A stretch of DNA of 64,000 nt from Ustulina deusta. Its lineage: Eukaryota; Ascomycota; Sordariomycetes; Xylariales; Xylariaceae. This document shows, piece after piece, positions 11,672 to 21,800 of this stretch. The notes under the pieces were generated by a model, which saw only the letters and a list, made by a program, of their open reading frames with translations, was not told where the DNA came from and searched no databases. A program made the position numbers and the translations under genes. Position 1 is the first letter of the stretch; the number at the start of each line of letters is the position of its first letter. The stretch lies in the NCBI GenBank assembly GCA_023159155.1, contig JAJNNX010000026.1, forward strand, positions 434,001-498,000, given 5' to 3'.

Positions 11672-12882
11672 GGTGTAAATTCCAGAAGGTCGACCGAGGC
11701 TCTGGAGGCTTCAGCCGAAAAAACGAGCGAGTGAGATTATTGTTTGAAGGCCGGCAGAGTCACGGTACTGGTAGCCTCGTCGAGTAGCACCCATGCGACA
11801 AAACAAAACGATGGGCTTGAGCTACCGGCGCCGCTGCGGTTCGAGGGCAACAGGACGTTTTTCGGACGGTGGGTATGAGTTGAGAAAGAATGACAGGAAA
11901 AGTAGAACAAGAAGGGCAAGAAGGGAGTAATCCGAGGAGGATGCCTTCTTATTCAAATGGGACAGGCACGGTGAAGAAGGGTAATGCGCTGGTCGGGCAG
12001 ATTCAAAGCGTTGGGGGAGGAAGTTGAGCCTCCCAACCTAGTATTATGTGTGTTCTATGTTCTATCCTACCTAGACGACCACCCCATTCAAAATCTAGGT
12101 AGGTACTGGTGTAACAATGAATTGGACCCCCCCTGCCCAATTAGTGTACCTAGCAGTCACATCCATGTTGTTTGCCTGCCTACGCTACCTAAGTACTTAG
12201 GTAAGCTGCCAGTTTCCATGTTAAAAAAAAGACAGGACGATAGAACCTACCTAACCTAATACCTAGTACCTACTTCCTAACCAGGCATAGTCGGTACCTA
12301 CCTAGTCCCCCTCACATTAGTACTGTATATAATAACCTACCGTACCTACCTAAACCTAGAGCTGCCTCACGCTACCTAGGTAGGTACCTACCTGGTGGGT
12401 AGGTACAGGCCAGTCCAGGCACAACCATGTATGTCAGCGAGTCGTGATACAAAGCATTCTTGATCATAACTGATTCTCAATCATGGGGATTAATAGGTAG
12501 TCCCTTTGTGTGTTAGATCTTTATGATTATATTGAGATAGATTTATGTAAATACCCAACGAGCCCCAACCGCCAGAAATTTTGTGGGAATTCGAATCAAT
12601 GAATACATTACGGTAGTAGACCTGAGGGTGTATGTGTACATAAGTACTTAAGGTATGCCTTGGGGTAGTCGGCTCCCGGCAATCCCCGAAACCGGCAAAA
12701 CTGCATGGTCTATTCTTATCGGCAAAGGGACACCGGCTCCTACGGGACACTACGCCTCATCTTACTCCAGCTAATATAAGTGCTCTTTGCCATTTAGTGA
12801 CACGAGGCTGTCACGGATTCCGTCAAACATCGGCTCAAACTATAATTAGCTAGTTGCAAAGTTACATGAGAGGTAGTCAGCC
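11672..12882. other. Divergent intergenic region with CCTA/TAGG repeats
   Basis: Upstream of both MKT1 and the oxygenase. The part 12060-12405 is dense in CCTA/TAGG palindromes. No gene recognised. Confidence 0.5.
12060..12405. repeat. CCTA/TAGG palindromic repeat cluster
   Basis: Many overlapping copies of ACCTACC and GGTAGGT, often as self-complementary blocks such as TACCTAGGTAGGTACCTACC near 12375. The same vocabulary returns near 17.8-17.95, 20.5, 20.76, 21.5, 22.0, 22.9, 23.4, 33.4, 48.8-48.9 and 54.9-55.0 kb and is absent from the exons read here. Confidence 0.8.
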
Positions 12883-14228
12883 ATGGCGAGGGCAGCCTCC
12901 ATCCCCATCATCGATGTCTCCGGGGAGCAAGGAGACCCTGCGAGCATAGCCAGGGAGCTTGTGGATGCAGCAGCTGAGCATGGTTTCGTTTACATCAGGA
13001 ACACTGGTCAAGACCTCTCTCCTGCTCAAGTTGAGCAGGCATTCGACATTGTATGTGAAAATAGTTGTCTATATTCATAGAAGCCTTCCTCTACCTGTTA
13101 CATCCCACAATGCATTACCCTATCGCTACTCTACATCTTCGTTGACTGATTATTTTACGATGCAACCCATTTAGTCGAGAACCCTCTTCCAGTCCCCCCT
13201 AGAAGATAAAGAACGATGTAAGATAGAGAAAAACAACCAGGGTTGGTCAGGAATGCACTCCGAGACTCTAGACCCAAAGGCACAGCGAGTATGTCCCTCC
13301 GAAGCGCGACAGCCCAGCGTCGCATCTCGAGCTTCCGGTGACTTCTTCTAACGCGATGCAGGTAGGAGACTTTAAAGAGTGATTGTACCTTCCAATTTGT
13401 AAACACAGACTGTCCGTCACGGAGAACGCTAACACCAGGAACAGAGCTTTCAATTTTGGGGCTTTCACTGACAGCAAAGCAACCCAACCCATACCCAAAA
13501 GCATCGCACCACATGAAGCCCATCTTGCCATCTTTCGTGATTCGTGTCACAGGCTCTGCCGCAAATTGCTGCTGCTTTTTGGCATCGGACTCGGAGTCGA
13601 TCCGCCAGACTTTTTCACTAGAGCACACTCTCTAGATGCGGCATCAGGGCCCATCCTGCGGTTTCTCTACTACCCGCCACCAAGCGCAACGCCATCAGCA
13701 CAAGAAACCGACGTGAGAGCAGGTGCGCACTCCGACTACGGCTCGGTGACGCTTCTATTTCGCCTCAAAGGCCAAGCCGGGTTGGAAATTCTCACCTCTA
13801 CAAACGGCTGGGCCGCAGTTCCCGTGTGTCCGCCAGGAACAGAAAACGATCCCTTGCCTCCCATTTTGGTTAACATCGGGGATCTACTCTCATACTGGAC
13901 GAACGGGCTGCTGCGAAGCACCGTACACCGAGTAACTTTTGCGAATTCTAGAACAGGAAAAAGCGCTCATGCCGCCGAGACGGTAGATGGCGAGTCGACA
14001 ACGGACCCACGCTACTCTATTGTCTACTTCTGTCATCCTGCAGACGACACGCCACTTACAGCTGTACCCAGCGAGCGCGTGCGCAACTTTGAGGGCGGGT
14101 TGGCCACTGCCAACGTCGGAAACCCCTACGCTGAACGCAAAGTCCTAACCGCGGACGAGCACTTGAAGACACGACTTCGAGCTACGTATCTGCAGATGTA
14201 TGGTAACGATGAACATGAGCAGAAATAA
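12883..14228 (+). CDS. 2-oxoglutarate/Fe(II)-dependent oxygenase (IPNS-like)
   Basis: Non-heme iron oxygenase of the isopenicillin-N-synthase-like superfamily, which oxidises small molecules with O2 and usually 2-oxoglutarate. Exons 12883-13050, 13175-13288, 13362-13378 and 13445-14228; 360 residues. The N-terminal DIOX-N region starts IPIIDVSGEQGDPASIAREL and continues FVYIRNTG. The 17-nt third exon supplies VGDFK of the conserved GDFKEAFNFG motif. The iron site is His195-x-Asp197 (AHSDYGS) and His261 (STVHRVTF); Arg289 in RYSIVYF is the expected 2-oxoglutarate anchor. All introns keep phase and have consensus ends; the third has a GCTAAC branch site. Substrate unknown: no polyketide, peptide or terpene synthase lies in the window to suggest a pathway. 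Confidence 0.9.
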
Positions 14229-14620
14229 TGAGTTAAAAGGGGTTGGTTTTTAGTCCAAGGGACTTCTAGTTTGCAGATTAATTATCATTGCTTTATCATG
14301 CTGCATTCTGTGCCAAGGATAATTCAAAACCACGATATAGAAGTAGATGGACTCGTGGAGAGGGAGGTACCCCTAGCCATGTTGATAATACGTGCTTAAA
14401 TCGGTCGTGATCTGGTAAAGAATAGGATACTATAAAATTTCTGATCATAATAACCAAGTATGCTACCTATGGTGGTCCTAGGAGCGTGCCAGCCCAGGAC
14501 CCAGTTCCGGCATACTCATGTGCAGGCTTTTATACTTTAAGACTTCCCTCACAGAGTCGGATCTATCTTATCCCGATCCTTCTTCAATCTTCACCTCCTT
14601 AATTTTCAAACCATAACAAC
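14229..14620. other. Intergenic, promoter-like at its 3' end
   Basis: Non-coding. From about 14530 it has a TATACTTTAA box-like stretch, then CT-rich sequence and AACAAC immediately before an ATG at 14621, which resembles a fungal core promoter and start context. Confidence 0.35.
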
Positions 14621-14722
14621 ATGATCAACGACGAATCCAGGCAACTTTCTCCGACTAACGACAGCCTGTTGGTGGGCCAAGCACCTAGCATGTTACCGAT
14701 TGGACCAGAGGCAAATCTTTAA
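14621..14722 (+). CDS. Possible tiny gene or gene relic
   Basis: A 33-residue frame (MINDESRQLSPTNDS...) starts in a good context (ACAACATG) behind a promoter-like, CT-rich region. It ends at TAA in 14720-14722, but the +1 frame then stays open to about 14872 and reads in a protein-like way (for example EGEYCRDDGDNARDIIFTAY). This fits a small gene broken by a frameshift or a missed short intron. No family recognised; it may be chance. Confidence 0.2.
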   Translation: MINDESRQLSPTNDSLLVGQAPSMLPIGPEANL

Positions 14723-16276
14723 TCATGGCGCCTGTATCAAAAATGCTCGACCGGGCGAGGGCGAATATTGTCGTGACGACGGGGACAATGCGAGAGATAT
14801 CATATTTACCGCCTACGAGGTCACCACACAAGATGATAGACTCTATCTACAAGAAGCCTAAAGAAGAGCGGCGCCCCAGCGATCTCCAACCAGAGTGGGT
14901 GAGGCATCTGGAAGTAAAGCTAGATCACCCAGTCGAGGCGCAGCAGCGGGCGTTGCAAGAATGTAGGCGCGAAGGGCAGTAGACTTGATAGGCGAGACGC
15001 CGAGGCTATTAAATGACCTTCCCAGCCCAAGCTGCCGCAGAGGACTGTTACTTTCATGACCACACATGGATGTCCATCCTCCGTTACTATGAAAGAGTAG
15101 TACGAGATGCAGCAGGATGTCATTGCCACTGCGTATTGGAAGCTGTCAATTCAGTAGCAGATATCGTGAAGGTAGGTATCTAGTTACCTTTAGTTATTAG
15201 GTAGCTTCACTACAAGTACCTACCGTTGGGTGACGCTGACAACTAGATAGTGGTTTTAGACTCAGACAAGATCTTTGTCTAGTCATACCATATTAAAAGG
15301 CCCAGGAACTGGCAGAGGTCGAGGCAAATGCCTACTTACATTACAGTTCACTAGAGATTATACAAGGTGGCATCATGAGTATAGATACTTAGTAGATACT
15401 TTGTCCCCGAATTATAATGGACGTACTACATAATGTACATGGAACCATATATCACGGGAGAGGGTTGGTGATGAGTCCTCCGAGCACAGCGAAGAAATGC
15501 ACGAGATGGCCGAGCGCGTTCTTAGGTTATGCCGCTGGTGAGCTCGGCGCAAGATTGATGGGATGGACTGGACTACTACCTTAAGTAGGTAGCTAGGATA
15601 CAGATGACCGTCTTTAACAAAAGTATCCAGCGTCGGGTTTCAATCCGAACAGTATATTTACGTTTAGCACCTCTTTATCAGGTCCTCGGCATTCCGTAAA
15701 TAAATTTCCCTATACTTCATGTTAGTGATTTGCCAATTTTCAACCGCTAATATGCGTCGGCAATGCTGCGGGACAGACAGAAACATCACCCAAGGTGGGC
15801 CTCAAATCGCTCCACGCAATCTGCAAACGATCAGCTAGGTCATCTATGTCAACTTCTTGGACGAGAGAAAACTTAGATCTTCATGATTTCCTAACGGAGA
15901 GATAAAGTATCCAGATGGCTGAGCAAGGTTTGGACTAAGAGAAAGCTGCTTCGCATTCTGCCACTAGTCTAGGGCTCAACTCATATTATAATATTCCTAG
16001 AACTAGTGCTCTGCTCGTCGATAAGAAAATAGAAACACGCAGGGGGAGTTTCCAAAACCGAGGGTTATGACTTTCGTATGGGTGAGGCAAAGGTATTATG
16101 TAGGGCTTAGAGGTCATATACTAATACTAAAGGCAATCGAACCTTAGACAGATATCAAAAGGTGCAGACATTTGCAAGCCATCCATGATAAGGCGAATGT
16201 GAGAATATTTCTTAATTATTGAAAAGAAGTAGTAAAAAGAAAAAAGCTTGGTACAAGGGACAGTAAGTTACACTAG
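14723..16276. other. Intergenic, nothing recognised
   Basis: The first 150 bases hold the open frame noted with the 14621 ORF. The rest is AT-rich, stop-dense and without motifs. Confidence 0.45.
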
Positions 16277-16383
16277 GCGTGGCAAAGCTTCTGACCGGAC
16301 GCAAGTTGAAGAAACGCGAGGAGATCAAAAAGGCCGAAAAGAAGGCAGCCAAGAAGAGCGGCATATCCCAGAGCAACAAATAA
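16277..16383 (+). pseudogene. Orphan lysine-rich coding tail
   Basis: A frame with an acceptor-like TAG just before it reads VAKLLTGRKLKKREEIKKAE, then KKAAKKSGISQSNK and a stop. The composition is that of a basic helical C-terminus and unlike the neighbouring DNA. No upstream exon in this frame was found, so it may be the last exon of an unresolved gene or a relic. The source protein was not recognised. Confidence 0.25.
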
Positions 16384-16813
16384 TCTTGAGGATATACCGG
16401 TTTCTTTCCACCCCATATAGGTATAGCCCTGTGATTTGTGAATTGGGGAGCACTGTTTATTATATCCTGGTGTTTGGGTGTGGACGATAAAAGGACTGCT
16501 GCTTTGCTTTTCTTATAGCCATAAGAACGATGATCATGTCCACGTATGCACGTTGCTGCAGGCCGGGCGATGGTTAGCATAACATATACAAAGAAACCAA
16601 CGGAGCCAGCTCGCTTTGCTGATGACAAGACGATTTGATATCTTGATATCAGAAGATGCGAATTTCGATGAAAATATATGGTGCCCGAAAAACCCCATGT
16701 GGCCTCAACTTCAGACTCTATATGCCTTGTCTGACGTAGTTCACACATATTATACAGGTAGATATTTACAATGCAGCACTGCCAACCCCTTACTTCGCAT
16801 AAAACCCACCCCC
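16384..16813. other. 3' flank of the rhomboid-named gene
   Basis: Non-coding. A minus-strand frame of about 200 codons is open across this region and beyond, but it has no motifs and a composition unlike a protein. Confidence 0.4.
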
Positions 16814-17545
16814 TCATGAGTTTTTCGCATCATCATCGCCCGTCTTTTCCTTCGATACATCTTCCTCGTCCTTCTTCCCGCTCCAAACCTCCGCAATCTG
16901 ATCCGTGATAAGGCCCCAATACCCACCCCCGCCCTCCTTCAACGCCTCCTTCTCTTTCCGGCCGCGCGTCTCCTTCCAGTCAGGTTTCGCATCGCCCATC
17001 CATATCTTCTCAAGAATACCCTTTTCTCCCTGTTCTTGTCCCCCTTCCCTCTGCTCCCTCTCGTAAGCCTCCAGCAGCGCCCTCTTCTGCTCCCCGCTCC
17101 AACGCTCCAACCCCCCCGCCGGCGCCGCGCCGGACTTCACCATCTGATCCCGCAGAGCCCGCAGCCTCTCCCTGCGCTCTTTCTCCTCGCGGAGCCGGGC
17201 CTGCGTCTCCCTGGCCTTCTCCGGTAGTTCGGTCCCCGAGAGCGTGGCCATGCGCGACGAGAACCGCTGCGCGAACGACTTGCCGCTGTAGTCGTGCGCC
17301 AGCTGGTTCGTGCCCCATAACGCCACGCCGCCGAGCATCGTCGCCCGCAGGTCCAGGCGGCGGGGTGGCAGACATAAGGCTAGTAGCGCGAGGGGCGTCA
17401 CACCGAGGGCGACTGTGTGGACTAGAGGGTTCGTGTTGTTGTATCGGTCGACGACGGGCGAGGCCGAGGATCGTGGCTGGGATTGAGGCGCGGGGGAGGA
17501 TGAGGGGGGTGGTATCGTGGGCGCAGATGGTGAGGAGGACGCCAT
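16814..17545 (-). CDS. Small fungal membrane protein (rhomboid-named family)
   Basis: Single-exon gene of 243 residues. It matches a conserved fungal family usually labelled 'rhomboid family membrane protein', though no rhomboid Ser/His catalytic motif is visible. Order of parts: a Pro/Ser-rich N-terminus (1-35); a likely membrane segment at 42-61 (VHTVALGVTPLALLALCLPP) followed by the family's PPRRLDLR; a second hydrophobic stretch at about 69-85; a charged coiled-coil-like region at 108-136 (LPEKARETQARLREEKERRE); and a Lys/Glu/Gly-rich C-terminus. Mitochondrial or ER membrane location is possible but not shown. The ATG at 17545 is the only start upstream of the family-like core. Confidence 0.75.
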   Translation of the reverse strand: MASSSPSAPTIPPPSSSPAPQSQPRSSASPVVDRYNNTNPLVHTVALGVTPLALLALCLPPRRLDLRATMLGGVALWGTNQLAHDYSGKSFAQRFSSRMATLSGTELPEKARETQARLREEKERRERLRALRDQMVKSGAAPAGGLERWSGEQKRALLEAYEREQREGGQEQGEKGILEKIWMGDAKPDWKETRGRKEKEALKEGGGGYWGLITDQIAEVWSGKKDEEDVSKEKTGDDDAKNS

Positions 17546-18401
17546 TGTCGCTTTTTTTTTCTCTTTTGACGGAGCTTATGTTGCCGTTAGGGCAATGGAG
17601 AACAAGGGTGATTGGACTTGATGCCGAAGGCGATCGGATTTTGGCTTCTTGTGATGCGTACTGCACCCAGTGGCGCTCGAACTTGAACTTTTTTACAGGG
17701 AAATACAGTCTGGGGTACTTAGTAGCATCCGATAAGAAAGATAAGGTAAGCTATCCTAGAAGCACTATAATGACCCGGGAGAAGAAGAGCTACCGGTACC
17801 CTGAAACATCCCCTCCCCTGCCGAGGTGGTAGGTGGGTAGGTAAGTAGAAGTAGGTACCGAATTGTCTAATGGATTGTAGTGTACCTAAGTACATAATAG
17901 TTCTCTTAGGTACCTAGGTATATAGTAGGTACCTAATAGTGAGACTACATAGATGTACCTATCTTCTTGCTTCGCTTCTATCTTTAAATGTGGGGCCGCT
18001 TCCCAGCATCTATATTCACATCTCTTCAACTCCATTCTTCAATGCAAGGTGGGAGGATTGTAGAAAGTCCCAATAATGAGGGTCGCTGATAGGTATCGGT
18101 ATTGATGCTTCGTCTGACCAACTTAACTTATGGTTGTACACGAACCGCAGCATGGTGAGGCGTTATTGGAATGCCGACATTTATTAATGCCAAGATATGG
18201 TCGTCAGTCCTTCTTCAACCAGAGTCCCTGGTTGCATCACATCAAGGCCACGCCACGCCAATGACGCGGACAAAAAGCAAACAAACAAGTGTGTACATAG
18301 TAGGTAAGTTGAACCAGTGATACCAATTACCTGTCTAGATAGATGGTAGTCCGACTCCTCGGTCCTATCTAGACACACGGTGAGCTTGCTTCGGTATAGA
18401 T
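17546..18401. other. Intergenic with CCTA/TAGG repeats
   Basis: Upstream region of the membrane-protein gene. The segment 17825-17945 is dense in GGTAGGTA/TACCTA repeats. No gene recognised. Confidence 0.5.
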
Positions 18402-18849
18402 ATGCTGCGCCCCGCCGAACCGGTGATCAACGCCCGCGCCCGGTAAGTAAATCGAGTCTTTTTCTACCATTCTGGATTATAGGGAGGCTGTGCAACGCAG
18501 AATGAATGTGGTTCACGGCCCTATGTTTGTCGATGGCGACTACATACTCCTAGAACGGTGAGAAAGTCGGCTGTATTGACCACCTTGCCGACCATCGACG
18601 GGGGTACCGGTAGTATGCGTTCGTATGATTTTCCGTGTGATTGATCGGGTTCCGTGTGTAACCCTCTTCAAGTCATGTAGGTACTTCGATATGAGCCCCC
18701 ACCCCCATCTCCCCTTGGCCCCCTACTTTAACATCTGATCACTATCTAGTTGCCTTGTCCTTAAAACCCCCGGACTCGAAGGCAACCTAGAATATTCTGG
18801 CGGCCGATTGATATTCCGATGGCATGGTTTCTCGAATATTGTGCCGTAG
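18402..18849 (+). CDS. Candidate small three-exon gene, unknown
   Basis: An ATG at 18402 behind a GGTATAGATATG stretch opens a frame that can be spliced twice in phase: exons 18402-18442, 18483-18557 and 18750-18849, 71 residues. Donors are GTAAGT and GTGAGA; the acceptors are TTATAG and ATCTAG, the second after a CTGAT branch-like site. The product reads MLRPAEPVINARAREAVQRR, then VVHGPMFVDGDYILLER, then EYSGGRLIFRWHGFSNIVP. If the second splice is not used, a 39-residue product ends at 18561. No family recognised. Intron 1 is only 40 bp. It could equally be chance in a gene-poor region. Confidence 0.28.
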
Positions 18850-21800
18850 CTACTGGGAATTGTATGCGTTGCTACCGGGAAGGGAGAACTACTTTCTTAG
18901 TATGGGTTTACTCAGTGATAACCGGTCAACAAGGCGACTTGGGTATGGATATCGTAGCACTTTATCCTAACGTTGCATCGAGTCATCGCCGATGCATTGC
19001 AACACCAGAAACTTGCAAAATTGAAACCTCACCCGTTCAAGCATCTCGAAAAGGGCATAAACTGCGAGCCGGCAAAACGCTAGATGAACCTCGAGTATGA
19101 TCCCATGATTTTCGGTGAGTCTATTGATCTGTTGGGCGTCTTGTCTGCTATCGGCCTTTAGAACCTATTATCTCTCGAAGGCGCACTTGGACATTGTGCT
19201 GTGCTGCATACTCGCTCGGGATTTGGTCTCCTACGATGGCAACTTTCAAAAAGACACAAGGCAGCATTGACAGGCAACGAAGAGACCGACATGCTTTATA
19301 GGCATATTCCTCTATGTTCACAATGCTTGCGAACCCCCGTATACATGTGATATGCAACGGGCTTGCCTGGGACTTCGCGAGCTAATTTTTTTTTCTAGCG
19401 CCGCTTGTTCATGTTGTGACATGTACATATATCCATGTAATAGTTCGGCTCGGCAACTAACTGCGCGGCTATAGCCCGGGCATCAGATCGCATCTGTCGC
19501 GATTAGTTGCCGAATACGCGTCACTGAAGCCCGTGAAGCGCGTTTTGTATCCTTGGGGAAGAAGACAGGTAACTTTGAGACTGCCGGTAAGACGATGTCT
19601 TTGTGGGGTGGCTCGGCAGTGCCTGGACCCGAAGTCATTTTACACAAAGCAGACAATATTGGATGGTATTTAGGACGAGAACAGAGGGAGCTTGGAAGGT
19701 AACTTATGATGCATGGAAGACTCGCCCATGATGAAGAGCCGATGTCAGATCCAGCCCCGCGTGTAACCATGGGGAATTAAACAATAAAGATATTCCCTAT
19801 AGGGTTGAGATTCGCTATTCCACGGTCGTGTATAAACTCGTTCCGCCAAGCTGCTCTAGGCTCATCCACGGCGGTAATCGCGGCCAACCTGGAAGGGGGT
19901 GCTGGTAAGAACTGGAGAGTCTACCTAGTATCGTGTAGGCAGATCATGTTTTCGGTGTATGTTTCCGGTCTTGATAGAATCTCGAAGGGGCCATCGATAA
20001 ACGTAAGAGGCGTTATACACTACGATTCTGGGGAAACCCGGGTAGACACAACTTACACTAGATATTATAATTGCTATCGCCAAGTCGATATAGGGCCGGT
20101 GACTCCGACTACACTATGCACACAACTTTCCATGGATCATGGAGTGGATAAGGGTTCCAAGTCGTGTAGGTAAGTATGTGTAGGGTACCCTTAATCGAGG
20201 ATGGGGGTGGGGTGGGGTGGGGTGGAGTATGAGGTAAGGCATATACTAACTCAGGTGGACCTATGTAGGCTATCTGAGTCAGATTTTAAGAGCCTCTGAT
20301 ACTGCTCTGCAAATCTACCTTTTTTATTGGTGAGATGGCTAGAAAGTGCGGTGTGCTGAGAGGTGATGAGTTGATGTCGAGGTGCTTGGGTTCGGTGCTA
20401 GATCTACCTGTACAAGAACACACAGAGGCCAGCGGCATCGGGATCTTTCGCGACAGTTTTGCGTCTTGGTGAGGCAGAAAAGCAATCGGACGTATCTACC
20501 TTAGATAGGTAAGTAGTAGGTAGTGAACGATTTCAATTAGGAAGTTCAAATTGTTTCAGTTCACCAGCACACTAACGATTGTAGGCATGTTATTCGCTGG
20601 TTGCGTATATTTGCCAATACTAAGCGAAGTTGTACAGTCTATATATACAGTACATCTTGGATACACATTACTGTACTACCGCGCTGCTACCGGCCAGCCG
20701 GACAGAAAAGCAGTGTATACGCATACGCATAGAGGTACATGTAGGCTATGATGTACACTACCTACCTACCTATGTAGTATACACAGTATAAATTGAGTAG
20801 GTGTCTAGTGATATAAGTACCGTACACATAGATACCTAAGTACATACATTACTTGAGTGATGATGACACAAAAGCATAAAAATAGGTAATATTGAAGCTC
20901 TGACTTTGCTACCGCTGTTCAACATCAACCAAAGCAATGAGAATTGACGGAGCGAATTTTTGCGCAACCTATGAGAGTAAAGCACGGCGCCTAGGTGACT
21001 ACCAAAAGTTTCTCGGTGCAAATACAATACCTAATACACTTGTAGGCAAGGTCTAGGTAGTCTAGGTGCTAGGATGGCTACGTCGTACAATTGATGCATA
21101 TTGGGAGAACCAACTGACGTCGCCATCGGGCAGTGTCAGGCATACTATGTACGGGTGATAATCGGCATGGTAACTATTGCCACTCCATGTTTGTCGAGCC
21201 CGGCGATTCGAATATGTGCCGGTGGTAATGAGGCCGCCGACCGTACGCCGTTATCAGCACCGGCGTTGTATTCGACCCCAAATCAGAACCCAAAATCTTG
21301 AAAACTGCGGGGACTGGTGCCAATAAAGTCGAGAGGGGACCATAGGGCTGACCTCGAGGCAATTTTCTGGTGTCCTGCTTGTTCTGGGATTGGTTAAGCG
21401 GCCTGTTTTAGCGATAGTATAGCGGCACAGCCACTGGATGTATTAGGTACGAGATCCGTTGGATTTGGTGGAGAATAATGATGATTACTACCTAGGTTAG
21501 GTAGTAGTAGGAAGTTCTCTCCGCTCCCGTCCCTAAAAAAAGGTGGATGTGTTCGGTCTTCAATATTATTGGGGGAAGGTTTTGGTAGGGCTGAAATGCC
21601 TAGCTCATGGTGGTAGGCATCATAATGATGAGAACTGATGTTTTGTTATCCAATGGGGGCCGAATCCGCGCAGGATAACATTTGGTCCATGCAGCAAGCG
21701 ACAGTGTTGGTTGTGATGAAGGAGACACAGCATCGAGCTAGTAACATCAACAGACAGAATTTGTCACTGTTGAGCATCCGGAAATTATGGGACAGGAACA

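Noticed and set aside
16212..16817. Minus-strand open frame of about 200 codons
   Set aside because: No motif, composition unlike a protein, and it covers the 3' flank of the rhomboid-named gene and the plus-strand Lys-rich tail.
17010..17666. Overlapping minus-strand frame across the membrane-protein gene
   Set aside because: It is the out-of-frame reading of GC-rich codons; the 243-residue frame has the family match.
19450..19512. Inverted repeat with 10-bp arms (CGGCAACTAA / TTAGTTGCCG)
   Set aside because: Arms are short and no element, RNA or terminator fits; expected by chance in a window this long.
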